Shown: positions 13,201 to 26,639 of the stretch, one piece after another | Layout of the letters: each line of letters opens with the position of its first letter | Position numbering within the stretch: position 1 is the first letter of the stretch | Origin: Balanoglossus misakiensis | Lineage: Eukaryota; Hemichordata | DNA length: 64,000 bases | Direction: 5' to 3' | Assembly: GCA_040954595.2 (NCBI GenBank) | Contig: CM082591.2 | Coordinates: 8,184,001-8,248,000 of the forward strand | The notes under the pieces: generated by a model | What the model was told of the DNA's origin: nothing | Databases searched by the model: none | What the model saw: only the letters and a program-made list of their open reading frames with translations | Position numbers and translations under genes: made by a program

Positions 13201-16200
13201 CTTGAAGGTCGGCACAGAAAAGTCATTGTCTGGCAAAACTTGGAGAAACCTCGAGCTATAGCCTTGCATCCAGTGGAAGGGTGAGTGTAGAATGTCCTCA
13301 TTGGAATTGTCAGATGTAGGTTCATGTGTCTGTAGAATTCTTGCTGTGCTTGGCTGTAAATAGACTCTCTCACAGCCCACGGTTCACTACAAGATTCTTT
13401 ATAACATCTTGCAAACTGATGCACCTTCAAATGTTTAGGAGATGGAACATCATTGTATTTCACCGACTCGCAGGCCAAGTTTCACTTTGTCTGTCTGCAT
13501 GGGCGGTGAGAGAGACTGTGAGAGAGTCTAGGCTGTATTTACTCTACAACAGGGTAGGACGATCGTTTGTGCAGACATTGATCAACAAAGACAGCTCCAT
13601 ATCTAGCATCGATGTAATTTTGTTTCAGGATATGATCCAATATGTCAACCTTGTCATTTTAGCTCCTGTGCTCGTACACATGACCTAAAAATATTCATTG
13701 GCCAACAATAGCATGAATGAGAACAGAGAGTATTATTATAATCAAGTTTATGATATGAAATCATAATTTGCTTTTTTTGTATTACATGTAGAACTATGTA
13801 CTGGACCGACTGGGGTAGTACTCCAAAAATAGAACGTGCAGCTATGGATGGGTCAAGTCGCAAAAGCATAGTTGATGAGGGTTTATTTTGGCCGAATGGA
13901 CTGACCATAGATTATGCAGGACATCGGATATACTGGGTGGATGCAAAACACCATATCATTGAAAGTGCTGCATTAGATGGTTCCAAAAGACGAGCTGTTA
14001 TCAGCCAAGGTATGCACCATTAATTATCACGTTTTTGTTTTGTTTTTCAGCTTAAATTTGTATATAAAATGCAAGTGCGAAATAGCAGGTGTTATATGCA
14101 GTAGCAGAATCGCATAACTTGTTACACAAATCGTATCCATTTTATATCACTATTGAGTCACAGTGACCATTGCATTGCCTCAGCTCGACATTGACCCTTG
14201 ACAAGCATCAGTCCTATTTTAGGACAGTTACATACTGCTGCAGAACCTTGAAAGTCTCTCTTGCTGCCCTTTTTTCATTAATCATGTTTGATACAAGACA
14301 CTGTTTATGTTAATGTACATGTGGATATATAGTGAATCAACGTTCGATCACACACACAACTTCCATCCCGTTTGTAGGATATGAGAGTAAAAACTCGCCC
14401 AAAATGAATAAACGGTAGAGACCGATTATTCATTTTAGTTACTTTTTCACTCTCGTGTCTACAAGTGGGATGGAAGTTGTGTGTGGTCGAACGTTGATTC
14501 ACTTTGTACACATGTACACATTAACATAAACGGTGTCTTGTGTCAAACATAATGAATAGGAAAAGGGCAGCGAGAGAGAGAGACTTTGTCCCTTTAAGAC
14601 TAACAATGCATCTGATTTGTTGATTCACAGGTCTTCCGCATCCATTTGCCATCACTTTGTTTGAAGATTTTATTTATTGGACGGATTGGCACACAAAGAG
14701 TATCAACAGTGCAAATAAATTCACTGGGAATGATGTTGAGACAATTTATACACGTCTTCATTTTCCGATGGATATTCACACTTTTCATCCACAAAGACAA
14801 CCTGCTGGTAAGTTTTCCGCTTGACAGATTCATAAATCTCAAATTCTTCGCTATCAAATGACATCAGGCGCGCTCAGGCGGCAGTTACGTTGGCATTCAA
14901 ATTTCCAGATGACGGGCAACATCAACAACTTGGTGCAGACAAAGACTGTGCAGACGAAATGCAATGAGGCTGATGAGGCACCATACCTGATACATGTTAC
15001 ATGTTTCGCGGTTCTAAAGTAAATACATACTCGGAAAAACTTTTACTGGATGCTGAAATATTGCTTGCCCGTCATCTGGAAATGACACGCCGTGGGTCAC
15101 ATGGCCAGATCATGAGATGGATAGTAAATAATACAGTCAAACCTGTCTATAGTGGCCTGTCAAGGGACTTTCCAAAACTGGCCCCCACAGGCACCTTTGA
15201 CATTAGCCAGGTACCAGTACAGTAAACCTGTGTTAGTGGCCACCTCTATATAGTGGCCACTTTGTTACAGTCCCTGTGCAATTTACATGTGCATTAATTG
15301 ACCTGTCTACAAAGGTCACCTGTCTATAAAGGCCAATATTTTTGTACCAATTAAATTCCAATTTAAACTTCATTTTGTATCACTACAGCTTTTATGTGGC
15401 ACTACAGTTAACATGGCGATATTGGGCGCACACAAATCTGACAAAAAGTACTACGGTAACAATGTCAGTGGAAGTATCAGACTACAGTCACACCTATGTT
15501 ACCATAGAAATGTGATTTCTTGCAGCAATAAACCAATGTGGAGAAGACAATGGCGGCTGCAGTCATCTGTGTCTTCCAAATATGTTCTCCTATAGCTGTG
15601 CATGTCCAACAGGTTTTAAGATGTTACCTAATGGTAGAAGCTGTTCACCAAGTAAGTTGCATGTTGGTTATACAGCCATTTTCAAATATTAGACTGTTGC
15701 CGCCTTAAAGCGCCTAGCTCGTCTCACACTCATGTTCCTACTGTAGCCGCTGGTTACAGACGTTAAGTGAACAGTCAATCCCATAAGGCAGTGCTCACAC
15801 AAGATGGCGGCGACCAAAATCTGTGTCGGAGATCGGGAAAAGACACTTGCTTGGGTGAAAAGGAGGGACAAAACCAGAATCTACTTATACGGTGCGCATG
15901 AAATATGGAAGGAAGCGAAGGCAGTCCACTATTTGAATGCATCGAACGGAAAATTTGCTGGGAAGTTACGCGCATGTGTGTGAGACGAGCTACGCACTTT
16001 AAATACACATTATAATAATTGCATTCTGGGTAAAAGGTCGACAACTCACTGTAGTACCGTAAGAGATATGTTAACTGTATTTCCTGACTTCTTTTGGTCA
16101 AACATTTCTGTCTTTGTAGTGAGCACATTGACCATACAAATTGATTTATTGATAAAATACTGTACTCTTATCTATTTCCTTAGCCAATGGAAGACACACT

Positions 16201-19200
16201 TTTGAGTTACTTTGTGGAGGTTTTAAAACCCATGTGCGATAATTGTGTACTCAGAATAAAAGGGTGTGGTACCCTTTCATGATTTTAACTTGTTTACATT
16301 TAAAGGGCACATCTTGCCATATATAGACAGACTTTTGACAAGAAATTCTGTTTGGACTCAAGTCTTAAATGTTCTTTTATTTTTTCCCTGTCAATAATTA
16401 TATGTAAAAATTAAAAATGTTCACTGCTTACAAATGATTATGTTCTTACAGATGATTGTGTAATGTTGTTTTCTTTCCTGGTTTGGATCAAGAGGATTTC
16501 AGATAGCCCGGATTTCCAAAATTGTATGGCTTCTATTTACAGTCAGTAATTACACATTTCCACAACAGAGAACCAGATTATAACAAATCACAATATTTAT
16601 TTCTTTTACAGGAATTGAGCTGTTTTTGGTGTTCTGTCGGAGAACTGATATCCGACTAATTTCCTTCGACACTGAAGAGAAAGCAGATACTGTTGTACCC
16701 CTTGAAGGTCTGCGAAGTGCTGTTGCATTAGATTGGGACGATAATGGAGAACATATCTACTGGACAGATGTCACATTAGATACAATAAACAGAGCCAAAT
16801 GGGATGGTAGTGGACAAACGGTAATGACATTTAAAGCTCCATTTAGCTGTAACTTTCCGCCATGTTTTTAATGTGTTATGTGTAGTCCTACATTCTTGTT
16901 CAAATTCCTGAAACATGATGAAATGCCTGGCATTTAGCTTATCAACATGACATAAAGGTGTATAAATAGCATTGTTTTGTGCAAAATTTGAATTCAAGTC
17001 CGGACTAGAATTCATATGTCAACAATAATAATGGCCTTTACACACATACAGGCTATGTTGACAAGTGGAGTACTGGGTATATATGAGTATGCTGTTTGGA
17101 GTAGAGCAAGAAATAGCATTTGATACACAGAACAAAAATACTGAAAATAAAACTAAAAGTTACAGCTAATGTCCCTTTAGTAGAGCTGTCTCTAATAATG
17201 AAATTTGAATCATGTTTTGGCTTTAAAAAGCAGTAAATGAAATGAAATGAAGGACTTGGTTTGTGCTATACAGGTGCTTGTGGACAGCAGTATGGAAAGC
17301 CCAGCTGGTCTGGCTGTAGATTGGGTGACCAGCAAAATCTATTGGACAGATGCTGGGACAGACAGAATAGAAGTTGCTAACCTTGATGGTTCAATGAGAA
17401 GTGTATTGCTGTGGGAGAACTTGGATAGACCCCGAGATATTATTGTGGATCCCATTGGAGGGTAAGTACACTCACTACAATATTATATACAGATGTTCAC
17501 ATGGTATGTCCATGACAGGGCTCCAAATTAGCAGTAGTCACATGCCAACTGACTTCCAATTTTCTCCTTACTGACTACTAACTTTGGAAGTGAGTGTAAA
17601 AATCTCGCCAAAATGAATAAACGGTAAACACCAATTATTCATTTTGGTGAGATTTTCACTCTCGTGTCTACAAGTGGGATGGAAGTTGTGTGTGGTCAAA
17701 CACTTATTCACTATATATCCACATTTACATTATCATAAACAGTGTCTTGTATCAAACATAATTAATGGAAAAGGGGCAGCGAGAGAGAGACTTTGTCCCT
17801 TTAAGGCTAGAATAATTCCTCATAAGAATTTCAATATGTACGTTGTCAAATGACAAACTCGACGAAAGTTTTACGATGTATTTTGGTAATGCTTGTTTGA
17901 AATAGATACATGTACTGGACTGACTGGGGAGTATCGCCCAAGATAGAACGTGCATCCATGGATGGATTGAACAGATCAGTGATTATTGGAAGAAACCTGA
18001 CGTGGCCAAATGGCTTGGCTATTGACTATGATGTGGATAGACTCTACTGGGCTGATGCTGGATTGAAAACCATTGAATTCTCAGATCTTGATGGTAGGAA
18101 TCGAAAGGTATGCGAACAGTTTTAAAAAATCAAGGGTTTCCTGGTCCTGTGTTGTAGAAATTGATAGGTGTCCATTCGACTGAAAATGTAGAGATCTTGA
18201 TGTTTAGACTGTTATCAACCAAGAGGAAAATCTTGAGTTGTTTAAAGATTAACAAATGTGGAAAGTTTCCTTGTGAAATGCCCTATGGTAGAAGTCTTAC
18301 TAGTCTAGAATCCAGATGTGTATTTCTTGCTATGCTGCACACTCAGTCTAGCCTTGTTGTCTATTTTTTTTATATTTTGCTGTTTGCATGTCAAGGGACT
18401 TCAGCCATGGCAACTCAGGTCACTGATATTGAGCAACATCCCTGCTCATTAATTCAGCCAATCAGTCGCAGATCAGGTTATTGACTTCTAAGAGGTCACG
18501 GTCATGATCACATGGTGAGCAGTGACCTGAGTTGCCATTGTCCTTTGACATGCAAATAACAAAATTTCAAAAATGAAAACCAGAATGCTAGACTGTGAGT
18601 GGAGTGAGAAAAGCGAAAAAACAAAACAAAAAAACACATGAGTGTGGATTCTTGTCTACACCCAAACCTCTGTTAGTGGTCACCTCTATGTAGTGGCCAC
18701 TTTGTTTACAGTCCCTGTGCAATTTACATGCACATTAACTGACCTGTCTATAAAGGCCACCTGTCTATAAAGGCCAGTTTAGGTAAGTCCCTTGACTGGC
18801 CACTATACACAGGTTTGACTGTAGCAGGAAAAGCTTCAATTTCACACCATTCCTGGACACTACATGAAAGTCTGTACTTGCAGACTAGAGGGATCCTAAT
18901 ATATTTGCCTGGTTTTCCTTCCAGATGCTGATAGGCACTCAACTTCCTCATCCCTTTGGCTTGGCTCTCTATGATGGTAATATCTACTGGACAGATTGGC
19001 AGACGAAAAGTATTCAAAGTGCAGATAAGCTGACTGGACTGAAAAGAGAAACTGTACGTGCTGACTTGGAAAATTTAATGGATATCCATATGTACAATGC
19101 TCACCGACGGACAAGTAAGTAAATTCCTGTTGTTGTAAATCTCATGCAATATTATGATTAATAGTAATAAAAAATACAATCATGCATCCCACATATCGTC

Positions 19201-22200
19201 CGTTTTCTACAGCCAATTTTAGTCCAGAACTAGTCACATGGCCATTAAATAATTTTCAGGGGAGAATACTGTAAAACAGGAATTTTTTGTGAATGAAATT
19301 TTTTGCAAACTACGTGAGAGCCAACAAAATGCGAAAATAAAAAGTTGCATAAAAATGTTTTTTTTTTAAATAACAGTGCAGTGGAATACGAGAACGCGAA
19401 AATTTATTGCCTTGTATCAGTTGCTTCTTTTGATATCGCAAAAATTTCATTTTGCAAAAATTTCCTGGTTTACAGTATTTTCACAGCATTTTATGTAAGT
19501 GAATATACAAGTGGGACTATGTTTGAGGAATGTACGACCCCTAAATACATGACAGTAAGCTGTAGAGTACACCAACTTCTGTGCATGACACATCGCATGC
19601 AGAAGTCATGAAGTTCTGTCATATCATTAAAGGTATACGGTCACCTATGGAAAATTATCTATAGTTGCCATGGCAAAAGGAGATCTAGCCAGACACAGAT
19701 TTTCAGTGGGTGGCACACGCGAAAAAAAGAGCGCCACCATATGTTCTTTACATTGTAGAACCCTCAAATACGCCGTTTCAGCCATATATGGGCGTATGTA
19801 AATTGGAAGTGACTGTATACCTTTAACGTTTCATTGTCTATAATGATAATGATAAATTGATAAATCTTTCTACTCTTTCAGTGCCATCAATGTGTCAGGT
19901 TGACAATGGCGGTTGCAGTCATCTCTGTCTATTGGCTCCACAACCTAGAGGATATGGTTGCCATTGCCCCACTGGTGTGCTCATGGGGAAAAATGGCAAA
20001 ACATGTCATCCAGGTTTGTACATGTATAAATACTTGAACACAGACATAGACTAAAAAGAAAATACAGTGAAACTTGTCTAATAAGGACACCTCTGGGACC
20101 AGAAAATCTGTCCTTAATAGACAGGTGTCCTTTAATGGACGGATGATATTCTATTCAAACCATGACTTTTGTCTCACAAAATCTTTCCTCCAAACCCACA
20201 TCCATTTTTTTCTAAATTGAACCCTTTCGCCATCATGGTTTGATCCAAATCCATTGTTTTCTATTGTAAGATTGGACCTCTAAAGAGGGAACTGGGAGTG
20301 AAAGGGTTAAAAACACCAAGCTGGATTCAAGTTTCTGTATTTCAATACACCTATGGCACAAGTTTATTTCTGTTGTAGGAATGAAGAATTTCTTGATATT
20401 TGCTTGTCGTACGGACATCCGGGCTGTGTCACTCGATGTGTCGTATTATGCCGATGTGGTCTTGCAAGTTGGAGAAATGAAGAATCCCATAGCCATTGAT
20501 GTGGATGCTGTAGACGGTAGGTAACACTTCATTTCTGGCAACCATATTCTGTCTGTTCCTTGAACCTTGGCTGGGTAACAGTAAAGTTATACATCTTGTT
20601 TAGCGTATGCGTTTTCATAAAGAGGGCGCCCTTCCGAAACATGGCAAAAATGGGGCCAGTAGGCCACAGAGTACTGCCCGAGCTTGTTTAGTTTGTTGTA
20701 TATACATGCACATGAATGATACAATTTATGTGTAAAACCTACCTTACAAGAAAATATGGCTGTTGAAAATCCGACCCAACTACCAGTATAGCAACGATAC
20801 ACAAACATAGCAAAAATCGGCCATCTTGAAATTGTGTCAACCATATGAGATTTTTATCACTCACCTAGGTAGCAAGAACCTATTGAAGGTAGTGAGAATT
20901 ATAAGTAACCATTTCTAATTGCAGGCCTGGTGTACTGGACAGACAGCGTAACTGATACAATTAAGAGAGCATCCATGGATGGAAAACGCGTGGAAAGTGT
21001 AATAACCTCAGGATTAGAAATCACTGACGGATTAGCCGTCGACTCTGTTGGGCGGAAACTCTATTGGACTGATAAAGGCACCAGTCGAATTGAAGTTTCT
21101 AATTTGGATGGAAGTATGCGAAAAGTGTTAATCTGGGAAAATTTGGATAAGCCACGTGATATTGCACTTTATTATGATGCTGGGTGAGTGAATTTTATGT
21201 CAATAACCTGTCTCTGTTAACATTTTTCACTCAAAATATACCACTGTAGTATATAATTAGGCTTTATTTCACACTTAGTACAAGTATTTTCATTTGTTTT
21301 TCCTCTGTATATGTTGTTGTTTTTTATCAAACAATGAATACTGATAATTCTTACTTGGTTGGATGCAATCTGTTTAATATCACTTGTTCAAATTGCAACA
21401 TACAGTCACAATCAAGCATCGATAAGATGTTCATGTATACCTATCAGTATGCTTATTTAGATGGACCAATCTAAGTTGGGAGGTAAAATCACGAAAATAA
21501 AACAAAAAGTGGCAGTTCTTGGGGCTTTTAAACAAGTGCAGGTTTTTGCAGCTGCAATGAAATTAACCCGTAGGAGAGGAAACCAAGTTCTGAAGTTTTC
21601 TGATGCATTGAGATCTAAATCATTTGTTATTTCTGACATGCAGGTACATGTATTGGACTGATTGGGGAACTGCTCCAAAGATTGAACGGGCGTATATGGA
21701 TGGTACAAAGAGAGAAGTTGTAATCAGCACAAACCTAGGGTGGCCGAATGGTCTTGCCATTGACAGACCGACACAAAGAATTATTTGGGCGGACGCAAAG
21801 ACTGAGGTAATGCTTTGTTTTGTCAGTTTCTCTTCTTTGGTTTCTTCTGTGTATCAATTCATGCATCAGTCCTGCCTGGCATCCAATCATTATCATCAAC
21901 AACATCATATACATACTGTAAAATGGGCAATTTTTCGCGCGCGGTAAATTTTCACAAAAATAAAAAAAGCCCCGTAAAAATGTTTTTTGGGGGGAGAAAT
22001 AACGATGCAGTTAAATACGAGAACCCGAAAATTAATAGTCGCATAACAGTTGCCTCTTTTGATATCGCGAATATTTCCTGTCGCGAAAATTTCCTGTTTA
22101 ACAGTATGTCCAATATCAAGTAACATGCACAGCAGATAGCATGTTGAATGATATGATCCAATATAGCCACTTGGCACCCATTTTGTTATGTTTTTGATGT

Positions 22201-25200
22201 CTGGAACAACTTCTCATACATTTCAGCACGAATATTGTACCATGATACACATCATAGTTACAGGCAATTTATTTCATTCAACCATGATTTCTTCTATTGA
22301 TTGAGCAGGGACAATTTTATTGACAATGAATTTATATGAGATACAAAAATAATGCAGTATTTACCCATAGTTAAAATCATTGGTAGAAAAATGCTGACTC
22401 AGATTTTTTTTCAATGATCAACTAATTTCACAGTCTTTTCATTTAAAAACCTGGGATTTTGAAAACAAAAAAGAATCTTAGAGTGCAATTAAAAGGAAAG
22501 ATATATATTACTTTAATTTTTTTCATTCACTTTCAATTTCGCTGATCCTACATAATTGTTGTCATCCACATGTAGTTAATTGAAGCAGCCGGCCTGAATG
22601 GAGAAGATCGCGTCACACTTGTGCGAGAAGTGCCTCATCCATATGGATTAACCATTGCAGGCAATCACATCTATTGGACAGACTGGTACACTAGAAGTAT
22701 TCACAGAGCTAACAAATATGATGGTTCAGATCAAATAACTATCAGTAAAAATATCGCTCGCATGATGAACATACATGCTGTGCAAGTGGGAGAAAATCAC
22801 GGTAAGATGTAAATTTTTTTTGTCTAAATAGACAAAGTTATGATTTCAAAATCATAACCCTGTTATGTCCCTTCTTTTCACCCAATTTGCTGTCTTTTCC
22901 TGATCTCCGACATAGAGTATGGTTGCCTCCATCTTGTCTGTTGTTAGGCATTGACTGTATACAATTTTTGTAACCAGAGTCTCTGGTTTGGCACATGAGC
23001 ATAAGACGATCGTTGCCCTTTAATTTACACCGATATGAAATGATTACGAGTGTTATTGATGATCTGTGCAAATGTTCATTCCAGGAACTGATGTATGTGG
23101 TCGTGACAATGGTGGCTGTAGTCATCTCTGTCTTCCCAGACCCAATGGTTACAGCTGTGCATGTCCTACAGGTCTGAGGTTAAAAGATGATGGATTCAAC
23201 TGTTATGATGGTAGGTTTTTTTAATCTTGGCACCCGTCTATGGTGTCATTTTGGGGTCATGTTTATTCTTCAGAAGTCTTGTATAAAAGTCAAATACATG
23301 TCACTATATCCCAATTTAGTTAACCAGCTGATTGGAGGTAGGATTATTCACAGAATTCTCTGTTACCAATGCATGACCAAAGGACACACTCACACACACA
23401 CACTCTCTCCCCCTTTTTCTCTTGATCTCTCTCGTTTTGACACACGTTTGACATTCCTGGACCAGTTCATTCCTTTGATGTATGTGGACTACTTTCTTTA
23501 AAGTGACTTTCCTCAATGTTTCCCAATTCTGTTAATCTGTTGTTGACAATGAATTATTGAATATTCTTAACAAATGCTGTGTAAATGTGATTCAATATCC
23601 TTGAGTTAGGTCTTGAGTGAGTTTATTTCTTGTGGCATCATTTCAGCTCCAAGCACCTATCTACTCTTCGCAAGTCGTGATAGTATACGTCGTATATCAC
23701 TCGACACTCCAGACTATACAGATGTAGCACTGGATCTCCCAGACCTGCACAATGCAATAGCACTTGACTTTGACATCGTAGAGAACAAAATCTATTACAC
23801 TGATGTATATCTAGATGTCATTAGGTAAGTTTCTCTGTGCATTATAAGATTATACTGCAAACCAGGAAATTTTCGCACTGAGATTTTTGCGATATCAACA
23901 GCAGTGACTATTTTCGCATTCTCTTATTTTACTAATTGTATCGCTGTTCTTTAAATTTTTCGCGACTATTTATTTTTGCATTGTAACAGCCATTGTTATT
24001 GTTGACAAATGAATTATGACCAGGACTTGAATGAATATTTTGCACAATAACAATGCTGACTATACACACATAGGTTGTGTTGAAGCTAAATGTTGGGTAT
24101 TTCATTATATTTCAAGAATTTGAAAAAGAAACTGCAGTAGATACACAAAACAAAAAATACTGAATAAATGGTGAAAAGTTAAAGCTAATGGAGCTTTAAT
24201 GGTGTTCTATTATTTGTCTTTTGGCAGACGAGCTGATTTGAATGGCAGCAATATGGAAAATGTTATCGACACGGATTTGACCACAGCTGACGGTATTGCT
24301 ATAGACTGGGTAAATCGAAACTTGTATTTTACTGATACTGGTAGAAATAAAATAGAAGTATCCCGACTTGATGGATCATCTAGAAAAATACTGGTATCAG
24401 TAAATCTTGACGAGCCCCGGGCAGTTGCTGTGTATCCAAGAAAAGGGTAAGTATATTCTTCGATGTCAAATGATGTCAGATGCGCTCAGTTACATTGGCA
24501 TTCAAATTTCCAGATGACGGGCAACTTCAGCAACATGGTGCAGACAAAAACTGTGCAGACGAAACGCCATGAGGCCGATGAGGCAACATACCTGATACAT
24601 GTTACGTGTTTGGTGGTTCTAAAGTGAAAACAAACTCATAAAAACTTTTACTGGGTGCTGAAATATTGCTTGCCCGTCACCTGGAAATGACAATGCCGTG
24701 GGTCACATGGCCAGATCACGTGATTGATAGTAAAGAATTGGTATGATATTGTACATTGTAGTTACCAGATGTAAATTTGGCTCTGTGGTTTGCAGGGTTT
24801 AAGAAAATGTTTCCCATTAGGTTCTTCTTTTACCTCATAAAATATGTATATACCAGGGTGGTATCTTATGTTAAATATGTCCCTGTGTGTTTGTGTGGGA
24901 AATAGATCAGTATAAGTCCAAATATAAGTGATATGTCACACTTGACAGTACCAGTTTTATTTCAATGGAAAGTTTTTTTGATTGTTTTTTTTTTCATATA
25001 TTTTTGCCGGTCAGGTTTATCTTCTGGTCTGATTGGGGAATGCATCCAAAGATTGAAAGAGCTTGTCTTGATGGATCATCTCGTCGAACATTGATCAACT
25101 CAGGTCTTGGTTGGCCAAATGGTCTGGTGGTTGACTATGACTATAGAAGGTTGTACTGGGCAGATGCTCAACTGGATAAAATTGAGACGTCGGATTTGAA

Positions 25201-26591
25201 TGGAAGAAACAGAGTATTATTGACTGACTTGGTCACCCATCCATTCGGACTGACATTGGTAAGTTTTACATGAATCACTGTCACATGAATCACTGTCACA
25301 TGTATTGTGACAAATAAAAAATCACATCCACATATTTCATTGCTGTGACTTGTTGACAGAGTTGTCACTGTTACCATATTTTTACTCGACAGAATCCTTT
25401 AATCTTCTCCATAGTCTACAAATGACACTATTTTGACTTTGTGGAGATTGTGCGCATACCATGATAGTTGTGTACCAGCTCTTTCAATTGGCAGTTGAAT
25501 AAATGGGTGCGGCACCTGGTGAAAAATGCTGACTCAGCAGTTTTCTTCTATTATCAGCTAAATTTATGACTCTATATTTCAAAAACTCCTATATTTTATC
25601 AGAGATTTTCATTATACATACACAGGATAATCCAAAAGTCAGACAGTACTTTCAATTTTACTGAACGTACATCCTTAATGTAATTTGTGTTTGATTTCAG
25701 TATGGTGATACCTTATACTGGACCGATTGGCAGACCATGGCAATTGAAACTGTGAATAAACACAATGGAAGGGACAGAAATAGCATTCAGGGTCATATGG
25801 AAGGTTTGATGGATATACATATGGTCTCCCCTCTCAGACAACCAGGTGGGTCATCAACCTGATAATGTTCATTATCAAGTACTTGGAGCCATTTGCCTGT
25901 GCAATGTTATGGGGAACAGCGCCCTCACATCTGTGCAATAAATTGCCATAAGGGACTCGATACTACTGTAAAACGGGTGATTTTCGCGACAGGAAATTTT
26001 CGCGATATCAGAAGAGGCCACTGTTACCCGAGTATTAATTTCCGCGTTCTTGTATTTCACACTTTTTATTTTCACGTTTTTGGGGGGCTCTTGCGTATTT
26101 TGCGAAAATTGATTGCTCATGAAAATAACCTGTTTTACAGTATTCTTGATGTTGTTTGACTTGCAGCTTTCCCAGACAGTCCATGTGCTATAAACAACGG
26201 TGGGTGTTCGCATCTTTGTTTAATCAGCCAAGATGGATATGTATGTGCTTGTCCGGACTACCCTGGAGATGTACCATGTTATACATGTAAGTATAGATGC
26301 ACTGTGTCCTATTGTAAGTTTATGACCTCACAGAAAGACTATGTCCAAGTACTGGCCCTTGAGATGCATACAGCTGAAGTTGCTGGAAGACTTACACAAA
26401 GAATTCAAGAAACTTGCTTCAGTTGTAATGATATATATGGCTCACTGAATTCAAATCTTTAATCTTACACTTGTGCAGACCCACAATTGTGCATGTTATA
26501 CATGAACATGTAATAAATGATTTATCGGTAATAATATGTTGTTGTAAGACAAATTTGCCTCATGTTGGGTAATTATCATCATCACCATCAC

Positions 26592-26639
<48 letters not shown>

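Noticed and set aside
20517-20522. Second donor GTAACA at LRP4 exon 20
   Set aside because: Using it adds four bases and shifts the frame before the YWTD blade.
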